Shown here piece after piece: positions 54,961-64,000 of a stretch of DNA of 64,000 nt. The stretch is taken from positions 6,251,135-6,315,134 of the forward strand of contig NC_037648.1 of NCBI RefSeq assembly GCF_003254395.2, read 5' to 3'. Source of the DNA: Apis mellifera. Its lineage: Eukaryota; Arthropoda; Insecta; Hymenoptera; Apidae. The translations under genes were made by a program, and so were the position numbers. Under the pieces are notes generated by a model. It was not told where the DNA came from. It saw nothing but the letters and a program-made list of their open reading frames with translations, and searched no databases. Each line of letters starts with the position of its first letter. Positions within the stretch are counted from its first letter, which is position 1.

Positions 54961-56592
54961 GGTAACATGGTAAGACGTCTTGAGGATATCTTAAAGATAT
55001 AGATTTTTTGAAATGTTTTAATGTCTTGTTTTATAAACTGTCTTAATATGTTTTAACAATTTATTTTTTATTTCTAATTGATCTTTTTAATTATCATTAC
55101 TAAGATTTTCATTTAATTAATATTAAATAATTGATATACAATTGATAATGATTCCTGGAACTATGATTTTATGTAAAAATTCATTTTTAGTATTTTTAAT
55201 ATTTTGATTTATCATTATCTTTGATTATCATCATTAATTAAAATTTTTGATTTATTTGATATTAAGTTAGAAAATAATAACAATTAACATGATAAAGTAA
55301 TTTCATAGATAGTAAATATAAGAAAATAGTTCGAAATTTAATGATCTTTAATGATTTTAATCAAGTAGTTCAAGAGATTCCTAATGATCTTATGTTCAAT
55401 GTATCAAGGAAGAAATCATCATTAGCAAACTTTTCAAATTAATTAAATATGAACTGATTATTTGGTTTCATCAAAGAAAATAATTATATCGAAAAAATAA
55501 TTGCTTATTCTTTTTAACCCTTAGAATCGTAAGGAATCGCTTTTAGGAATCGTAAGGCAATTTTTAGATCCTTTATAATTGAACTTTCACAATAACTTTT
55601 CTTTGTGTGAAACTTTTTTTTATATTAAATTATACACAGAATAATTCACATAATTTTATTATCTGAAATATCTCTCTTGTTTTTTATACTATTAAAAAAT
55701 ATTTTAAATAAATGATTTGAATGATTTCGAGTATTTTCCTGTATAATTAATCTTTTCATAGATTTTTGCATAAAGATCATATAAAGATAATGTAATGTGT
55801 AATGATTTTCAAATAAAATTATATAACATTTTTAATTTATAATCGTTATTTTTTACGAAAAAAATATTAAATTTTTTATAATCGAAATTTTAACATAAAT
55901 ATTTTTAAAACTTTTTTAAATTTTGAAAGATAAAGAAAAAATTTTATTATAAACAAAGTAGCTATTATTTCACATGTTTTTTGTTTTTACCATACAATAA
56001 TTTTTACAAAATTTAAATTAAAATATCTTCTAAAGTTTTTTTAAATAATATAATATTTTTTTATAAGAAATAATTAATATCGTTTATTAATGTTGTCTCA
56101 ATATTGTATAATAAAACCTTTCAATATTGATTATAAATAATATATATATATATATATTAAATTTAATTATATTTAATTTAATATATTAAATTTAGTTATA
56201 GTTTTATAGAAAAATCATAGTGGATTTGATCCAGAATGTCTTATTTTAATCTTTCTATACAATTATTTATTCTATGTATTATTCAATAAAATATTTTATA
56301 CAAATCTTATATATAATATATAATTATATATATTGTATTATATTATATATAATTATATATTTTAAAATCTTATATATAACTATCAGATTTATTTAATTCT
56401 AAGTTTTCAAAATTTATTTTTTTTTAATGGAACTATATATTTTTATTTAGCCAGAATTTTAATTTATTTTAAAATCAATTCATCGATCTAATTATATTGA
56501 TTTTTGAAAATTATTTTAAATTATTCATTTATTGACATTCAAAAATTATCTTTATAACTATTAACTTAAACTATTATTCTTAAAATTATTCT

Positions 56593-57339
56593 TTATATCC
56601 TATATTCGAAAGATTCGGCAATGATTATTCCATTCCTAAACATTATTTCTACCCTTTCAAAAATAATTTTAATGATTAATTTTAATAGATAGATTAAAAT
56701 GAGATAATAAAATATGTATAAATTTTCAAAACTTAAGATTAAACTCGAATCAAACGTCCATTCAGATGTCCACATAATATCATAGAATTTAAAATAAACG
56801 TTAAGATAGTCGTTTTCGAGATAAACTCGAAAAAATAAATGAAAGACGTAAAAAACACCATGGCGAATCGAGATCAAGAGGAAAGAGAACATCGATTTTT
56901 TTCGTGCATTGAAAAGGAAGAATTGAAAGAAAGTTGATGAAACACGCCGTTGATGCACGAGAGTAGACATTCGAGCTCGACACTGTGCGAAAAAATATAC
57001 AGATACATAAATAAGATAGATATACGTAAATAGATATACGTAAATAAGTATAGATATATACATAATAATTTCCATAAATAAAAGTTTCAGATCGTTCACC
57101 ACATTCGTGTCGTACGTTCTAAGCTGCGTACGTTGCAAACGACATATATATATATACAGAGTCACCGGAGACCGCAGTGTCGGATTATGACACGAGTATA
57201 CAAAACGACAGATTAGAGATGCAGAGATGGGTAAAATACCGTTTCGAAATAGCATGTATGCCACTCTGTTCTTTACGGATTGCTCGTTCATTATTAATTG
57301 TGTGTTCATTCGCCAATTATAAAATACAACATTGTTCAT
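56593..57339 (-). other. 248-codon open frame without recognised homology
   Basis: This is the longest open frame in the window. The predicted product is rich in Phe, Tyr, Ile, Leu and Ser, with hydrophobic runs such as IIMYISILIYVYLFTYIYLI and LYIFYYLILIYLLKLIIKII, which could be membrane spans or simply T-rich sequence. It contains a 14-bp tandem duplication and an (AT)n run in frame, which argues against selection. No receptor or enzyme signature was seen. It lies inside the large intron on the same strand as the channel. Confidence 0.2.
57017..57044. repeat. 14-bp tandem duplication
   Basis: Two copies of TAGATATACGTAAA, inside the long unexplained open frame on the minus strand. Confidence 0.9.
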
Positions 57340-58175
57340 AAGTCATTAGATATGCTTGCTAAATTTAAACGTAATTTTTACTGGAATAGATTTATAGCAA
57401 CGTGAAACGTGATCTTCACATCATTGTGATTTTAAAGATAAAGGGAGAAGGGAGAAATGTGAGTTAACAAGGAAAGAAAATTAGGCCCACTGGGAGAACG
57501 GTTGACTTATTTAGGACGATGAGGTGCAGACTGTTTGAAGAGTAACGCGTGGAAGTGAGAATTTTTTTATTTAGCAAATATATATTTTCCAAACAATAAA
57601 GTATACAAATTTACTGATATATTATGTGGAATGGAATTAGGAATTGTATTAAACTATGGTCTTATTTTAATTTATGTAAATATATATATATATTTTAACT
57701 AATATAATTTAAAAAATGAAAATATAAATTTATAATATATTATATATTATAAATTTATGATATTCAAATTTATTTTATGTATCAGTGCAATCTCTTTTAA
57801 TAAAAATTTAATTATATTTAATTTTTTATTTTGATACAAAAAATTTTTTATTTTTTTCAATATTATTTAATTTATTTAAAAAATTCATTTATTTAAATAT
57901 TCAAATTTTCATGTATTAAAAATTGCATGAATTAATATAATTATATTTATATTATACACAAATACTTGTTTAATAAAAATTACATATTTTTTCATATATA
58001 TAAAATAAAAATTTTTATTAATCTTGAGTTTATTCATTATAATTATTCTATTATAAATATTATTAATTCTCGTAATTAAATCAAAAATAAAAAAATTAGT
58101 AATAAGATAAATTTATATTTGATATGGATTATTTTTTATCCGTATATTATATTAACATAAATCATCTATAAATTG

Positions 58176-58176
<1 letters not shown>

Positions 58177-58223
<47 letters not shown>
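58177..58223. repeat. (TA)n microsatellite
   Basis: About 23 uninterrupted TA units, just left of the 58.4-kb G+C-richer island. Confidence 0.96.
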
Positions 58224-58225
<2 letters not shown>

Positions 58226-58379
58226 AATTCACAATAAATATAATTCAATTTTCTTTATGATCAATAATTACAGAGTTTAATAAGTATAAATTATAATTAC
58301 AAAGTTCACTCCTTCATTTAAATTTATTAATATCCAATGACTTAACGACAATAGTATATCTTAATTCACATCAACTCTA

Positions 58380-58760
58380 AACGTTCGTTCGACATTCATT
58401 CCTTTTTTATTTTTTATTTTTCTCCATGAAATTCGAAATAATATTTTATTCATCTCTAGACAAAATAGCATGCTCTATGCTTGATACACACTATAAATAC
58501 ATTTGTACACTCGTACCGTGATCAAGAACAAACAGAGATAAATATATACATATGCATGTATATACATATATGCACATATGGATGCATGTCTATGCATATT
58601 ATGTGATTTATATAATTTAGATATGTATATAAATATATGCATAGCACATTGTTCTCTACTAGAGCTTACTAAATGCGTGATCGAACCGAGTACTCGTCCG
58701 AGAGTAACCTGCAACAGCGAAACAACAGCCTGTCACTGCCCCCTAAGATTATGTACTTAC
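58380..58760. other. G+C-richer island without recognised gene
   Basis: A minus-strand acceptor-like sequence, TTTCGCTGTTGCAG, at about 58710-58723 precedes a short segment encoding VTLGRVLGSITHLVSS, with a GTAAGC donor-like site near 58673. A very short exon is therefore possible but does not match the missing IS1-IS5 region. Plus and minus frames of 62 and 79 codons overlap. Confidence 0.25.
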
Positions 58761-59049
58761 GTTTAATTTTTAATTTTTTTCTATTCTTTCATTTTCTTTC
58801 TTTTTCTTTTTTTTCTTTTTTTATGAAATAAAAAAATAGAAATAAAAAAAAATAATCGTTGATCGAGATTGTTTTGTCAATCTTCATTTTTCCAGTTCTG
58901 TACAAATGGAATTGCTACTATTAAAAAGGAAGTCAATTCGATTAACTAATTCTATACATATAATGTTCGCCCAATGTAATTATTGATTATGCGATTCTTT
59001 TTATATCTATGAAAATACTGTAAAATATTTTATGGATAAAATTATTTTA

Positions 59050-59062
59050 TACAGAGTGGTGA
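59050..59062 (+). mobile_element. Mariner-like terminal motif TA-CAGAGTGGTGA
   Basis: TA followed by CAGAGTGGTGA. It matches, with one difference, the inverted motif at 63162-63174. The family assignment is tentative and the motif is short. Confidence 0.35.
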
Positions 59063-62000
59063 GAGAAGAGTAATATACATTTCATATGTCCATGTTGCTT
59101 AATTTTATAATATATTATAATACATATATAAATATGTATTATTTTCTATCGATTTTTATTTCTTTTCAAAAGAACATAATTTAATAAAAAATAAAAAATA
59201 ATGTAATATATTCAATTTTGAATAAATTTAAATTTTCGTTAAACATTAATCATAAATTTTATTAAATTTTACAATTTAAAACGTTTAAAATTATGAAAAT
59301 TCGATCAGCAATGAATAAATTAAGTTATATTTCAGAAACGTGAAATAAAATTAATTATTCATAAAGAAAACAAAAACTCTCGATAAAATCAGAATTCAAA
59401 AAAAATTTTTTTTTATCTTTATGCTATATTCTTAATAATAAATTAATAAATAAATATTTCGATAAAAATTTGAAATTTTAATTTATATAATAATTTAAAA
59501 CAATAAATTAAAAATTATTTTAAGTAAAATAAAATATTAGTAAATAAAAAATTAAAATAAGTGAAAATAATTAAAAATATATTTTATTAGTTCTCAAAAT
59601 TACTTTTCTTTCTAATTATCTATTAATAATTTTAATCAGTATTAATTTAAACCTTCAATCTTAAAGAGAAGTATCATGATCAAGATACAAATTTTATAGC
59701 TATTTTTTTAATAATTTATTTTTCAATAAAAAATTTTTATTTGAAATATTTATTTTATATCAATATTCCATTATATTTTATCATGAAAAATTTTAGGAAT
59801 TTTAATTTTTATTTTGATTTTTAATTTATATCGAATTCATTTTTATTCAATTATCAGATAAAACTAATATTTTTATTCAATTTTTTTTAATATTCAAAAT
59901 ATTATTAAGACTATTACTATTTAGTGAAATAAACAAAACATTATTAATTTTAAAATTATATTTTACAATATTTTCTTATACATATTTTCTTTAAAAAAAT
60001 ACGTTAATTCTTTTTGATCTATTTCGAAAATTAAATTTAATTTTAGCAGATTATTAAAATTAAAATTAATTTTATCAGATCGAATAAGATTTTCAAAATT
60101 TATTTTTATAATATTATATTTGAAATTCTTATTATATAAACATATTTATATTACATTATATTTTTATGTATAACATATATATATGTACACAAAATATATA
60201 TATACAAGTAGAATAAATAGCTAATGTCATAAAATTAAATTATCAAAATAATTTTCTTAATTTATTTTTAATTACATAAATAAATTTGTAATAATTACTT
60301 TAATAATACAATTTTAGTAAATATATAGAATAATTTGTTAGAGATTCCAAATAAATAAATATATTATGGAGATCTAAATCTTTCATCTATAAAATATCGA
60401 TTTAAATAATCATCTTTCATAAATATTCATTCAAAAAAATTTGAATAGAACTCGAATTTAATTTTAATAAATAATAGGGAAAATAATAACTAATTATCAT
60501 AAAAATTGATTGTCGCATTTTGTATTTATAATTACATTTCAAAAAAAAATTAATGAAAATAAATTAATTGCATGGTATATAAATTATTTTTATTTAATTA
60601 TTTCAATAAAAATTTTTAAATAAAAAACCAATTTCTTTTCAGTTGATTAATATTTCTTAGTTTTTTTCTTATTTTCTATATACAATATATATATATATTA
60701 TAATATATATAAAACTATCCTCAAAAATATTGATCAGTAATATTGACAATAATATTATTAAAAATATTGATAACAATATTTTGAATACAATAGAGTTTAA
60801 TGATTTCCTCTTCTAAATCATAAATTTACTCTTCTTACTTTTTTTCATATAAATTTATCAGTTATTTTAATATACATAATTTTAAATATAATGATATAAT
60901 ATATGAATTAATATAAATGATAATCTATTTATTAGTTAAAATTTTATATTTATGACTTATATTTATATTATATTATATTATATTATTATATTTATGACAG
61001 AGTATCTATTATCTTTCTAAAAACATAAAGAAAAATTTATACAAATATTGATTATTTGCTTAATTATTTAAAAATTTTTTAATTAAAAAAGTAATTAAAA
61101 GTTATAACAAAATATCGTTTATAATTTCATTAAAGAAAAGAATTTCATTCTATATAAAATTAGAATTTCTACTATTATATTTTTATCTATAGAAAATTTC
61201 AAGATAAAAAAATAAAAATTAACATGGATGATAAAATGATACAAAAAATTGATAATTGATTTTTTAAAAATAAAATAAAATTAAAATAAATTAAAATAAT
61301 AAAAAAAATAATAAATTTAATAATAAATTTTTTATTATTGTTATATTATTTTTAATATTGCAACAAATATATTATTATATTTCATACTTTTTTTAGAAAT
61401 TATTAATAAATCTTTGAACAATTTATATTTATTTTTCTTTTACTTATTTTTTTTTTTTTTGTACTTATAGAACATATTAATGAAGTTTAATTGGAAAAAA
61501 CTGAAACATCTTATACGGAATTGATTCTAGCACAACTAGGTTAAATTAGGCATATATATAATATATGTCTCTATTTCAAATGAAGTTAAAAAAAAATTTT
61601 TCAATATTTAATAAGTTTTATCATTTTATTATTTCTTATGTATATTTTTCTTATGTTAATAAAATAATTATATCATTATTATATTATTAATAATATTTAT
61701 ATCATTATTATATATAATAAATAAATAATTTTAGAAATTAATTTCTAAATTAAATTAATAATTTTATATTATCAGAAACAATTTTTTTAAAAAAACAATT
61801 TCTATATTTTCAAAAATTAAAATATATTATTGTATATTATAAAAAAAATTTATAATATTATAAATATAAATAAATTAAATTAAATATTCATAATATAAAT
61901 ATAATTTTGTATATATATTTTTTTCTTACTATATTTCTGTTACTTGATTTGATATAAACTTGTATTACAATTTGACCTATTTGTTAGAAATAAATATATA

Positions 62001-63161
62001 TATATAATATTAATAATAATATATAACTTGGTGAAATTTATATATAAATCATATATATTTATTAAAAGTTTACATATTCTTAAATATAATTTTCTTTTTT
62101 ATAATTTTACTAATATTACTGCATGATAATAATCTAATCTATTTATTTTTTATATTTTTGTAGAAATACAAAAATAATAGTAATATGATTAAAAATAATA
62201 ATATAAATAACAAAATAATAATATAAATAACAATAAAATGATAATAATAATGAATGTCATAAAAAAATTAAAATTGATCTTATACTTGATTTTGTATAAA
62301 TTAATTTTATAATAATTTTATTTTCTATTCATAAATATTAAAACTGTTGATTTTATTTATAAAACATTATTATTGATTCAGATTAAAAAAATTATTAATT
62401 AATTAATATTTTATTGATTTTTATGAATATTTAAATATCTAGATAAAACTAAACAATTTGTAAATAATTATTTAAATTATTATAAAAAATTATATTAATT
62501 GTTATTATAAATTACTATGAAAAAAAATTTTAAATAAAAATTATATAATAAAAGAATACGTAATTTAATATTATTAATTTTCTATAAATTACAGAAAATA
62601 AGTAAAAATTAACATCATTTCCTTTTAATAGAATCATATCTGTCTGTTAATAACATCAAATTATATCTCTCTTTTCATCTTTTGTTTAAACTTTAATATG
62701 TATGCACTTATTATATGTATACACTTTATTACCAATTGAATATGAATTATCGATCATCCTACATATGGAATTGATCAGAGTAACCACTAAAAAGAAAAAG
62801 TGGTTATTCCTACTAAAGATAGGAACATTGATATATTGTTACAGAATACAACTAATATTATATAACTTTTTAATATATAGTTGTAACAAAAATAATATTT
62901 TATATAAAACCATAAAAAACATTTTTTATAAATATAAATATAAATAATTTTTAATTTTTCTTAAGTTAGTAAACTCATTCTAATTCTCTATATTTTTATA
63001 TATTTATTTTATGTTTGAAAAAAAAATTTATATTTTTTTTATATTATATTTCACCGAGCTTCTAGATTAAAAAAAAATAATAAATCATAATAAAACGATG
63101 CGACAATCATCCCTAGTCTCCCCTAAATAAAAGTCATATTAAGGAATAACTTAGTTTTCAT

Positions 63162-63174
63162 TCACCACCCTGTA
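63162..63174 (-). mobile_element. Mariner-like terminal motif TCACCACCCTG-TA
   Basis: Read on the minus strand it is TA-CAGGGTGGTGA, the inverted partner of 59050-59062. The 4.1 kb between them is A+T-rich with no recognisable transposase. Confidence 0.35.
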
Positions 63175-63614
63175 TAGAGTAACAGTTCTAACCTATAAAA
63201 TGCGTCGATATAAAAACCATTTAAACACGGGAATGAAACACGTGAAAGCGGTTATAAAACATTTAACGATAACCTCGGCGAAACATCTGAATGTGTGTTT
63301 TCAGCTCAGTTTTTAAATAGTTTGCGCGTTCATTAGCAATTCCCCCTGTTTCTCGTTCAGCCATCGTATATAACGTACGTATAAATGAATTCCACCTCAT
63401 GGCTCTGGGACATGAACGAGATATAATAACATGAGGTGAAAATTTTCGATCAAAATTCTCGATGATTCGCGCTGATAACTGTTCACAATTCGAATATTCT
63501 AAACTATATGTGATTCCTATGGTGAAAAGAGGGATGGTCTCATGAATAGAGGAATCAAATGAAAGGAATTACAGAGACACAAAGAAGGATAAAGAAAGAA
63601 TATGTATCGTGTGA

Positions 63615-63615
63615 T

Positions 63616-63648
<33 letters not shown>

Positions 63649-63670
63649 ACGAGCGGAAACGAGCGGAAAG
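63615..63670. repeat. (GA)n tract and a 10-bp tandem duplication
   Basis: Positions 63615-63649 are almost pure GA dinucleotides. They run directly into two copies of CGAGCGGAAA (about 63650-63669). GA repeats are binding sites for the insect GAGA factor (Trl), so the tract could be regulatory; that role is inference. Confidence 0.93.
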
Positions 63671-64000
63671 AAAATCGGTAGCGAAAAGAAAACTTTCAAT
63701 TTACTCGAAGCGATACCTTACGACAACTCGAGCTATATATCGCCATGCATTTCAACATACTGCATGAAAACGAATCGTACGGAAACGTTCTTTTAAAGAG
63801 AAGATACATACACTCACGTATATACCTGGTGCCCGTTTGAATCTTTATAATGTACAAGGTGTTTCACTCATCCATCTCAAAAATGGATAGAATAAACGAT
63901 AAGTACAAAAATAAGTCGAAAGAGAAAAATAAAATTTTTCTTCGTTTAGAAAACTGTTTTCGAATAAATCAAATATAAAAAGTTTTTAAATAAATGTAAA

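Larger units (their letters stand above)
63060..63900. promoter_or_regulatory. CpG-containing island with GA tract, E-box and TATA-like site
   Basis: It contains CACGTG at 63239-63244, a CGTATATAACG TATA-like sequence at about 63366-63376, TCAGC/TCAGT initiator-like sequences near 63301-63310, and the GA tract at 63615-63649. This combination resembles an insect promoter or enhancer, but no transcript start can be assigned from sequence alone. Confidence 0.3.
33189..64000 (-). other. Very large intron 5' of the first visible exon, incomplete
   Basis: At least 30.8 kb without a recognisable exon of the channel. The missing upstream exons should encode IS1-IS5; no S4-like RxxRxLRxLR motif was found on the minus strand here. 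Most of it is A+T desert. Islands with more G+C and more CpG occur at about 37.1-37.7, 44.05-44.45, 54.1-54.9, 56.8-57.5, 58.4-58.75 and 63.1-63.9 kb; each is treated separately. An unrecognised nested gene or alternative 5' exon in one of them cannot be excluded. Confidence 0.7.

Noticed and set aside
1..64000. tRNA, rRNA, known miRNA, CRISPR array or bacterial-type operon
   Set aside because: No cloverleaf with A/B boxes, no conserved rRNA core and no spaced direct-repeat array was seen. A few common insect miRNA sequences recalled from memory were not noticed, but short RNAs could be missed by eye.

Overview
The window looks like a piece of insect nuclear genome, most likely from a bee: a honey bee or close relative. 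The evidence is extreme A+T richness, dense (AT)n microsatellites, very small exons and a protein of clearly arthropod/metazoan type. The species assignment is inference; the sequence has no marker that fixes it.

One real gene is recognised. It lies on the minus strand from 33188 down to 2920 and is the middle of a T-type (Cav3, low-voltage-activated) calcium channel alpha-1 subunit, the orthologue of Drosophila Ca-alpha1T. Eleven exons were placed by protein similarity, AG/GT splice sites and phase. All ten internal junctions keep one open frame of 2073 nt (690 complete codons plus split codons at each end). In transcript order they encode: the repeat I extracellular S5-pore loop (33085-33188, 28056-28231); the repeat I pore helix and selectivity-filter glutamate (25004-25096); IS6 and the start of the gating-brake helices (24597-24775, 19071-19243); a long, poorly conserved I-II cytoplasmic linker (14024-14361, 13479-13700, 13259-13388); and repeat II S1 (10534-10835), S2-S3 (4567-4718) and S4-S5 (2920-3123). 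The exons for the N-terminus and IS1-IS5 must lie above 64000. The exons for the repeat II pore and everything after it must lie below position 1.

The rest is intron. The 33189-64000 stretch is at least 30.8 kb of the intron 5' of the first visible exon. It is an A+T desert with several islands of higher G+C: about 37.1-37.7, 44.05-44.45, 54.1-54.9, 56.8-57.5, 58.4-58.75 and 63.1-63.9 kb. These islands hold most of the unexplained signals: long ORFs without recognised homology, a Tc1-like transposon terminus, mariner-like end motifs, paired CACGTG E-boxes and a GA tract. Two large compound hexanucleotide satellites (24.1-24.5 and 48.2-48.7 kb) and a 51-nt alternating purine-pyrimidine tract with a CG core (about 40.05 kb) are the clearest non-coding structures.

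No tRNA, rRNA, CRISPR array, intact transposase gene or convincing second protein-coding gene was found. I did not find a clearly new biological system. The items most worth testing are the tandem in-frame splice acceptors at the repeat II S1 exon, the symmetric linker exon, the two satellites, the Z-DNA-like tract, and the orphan ORFs in the large intron.
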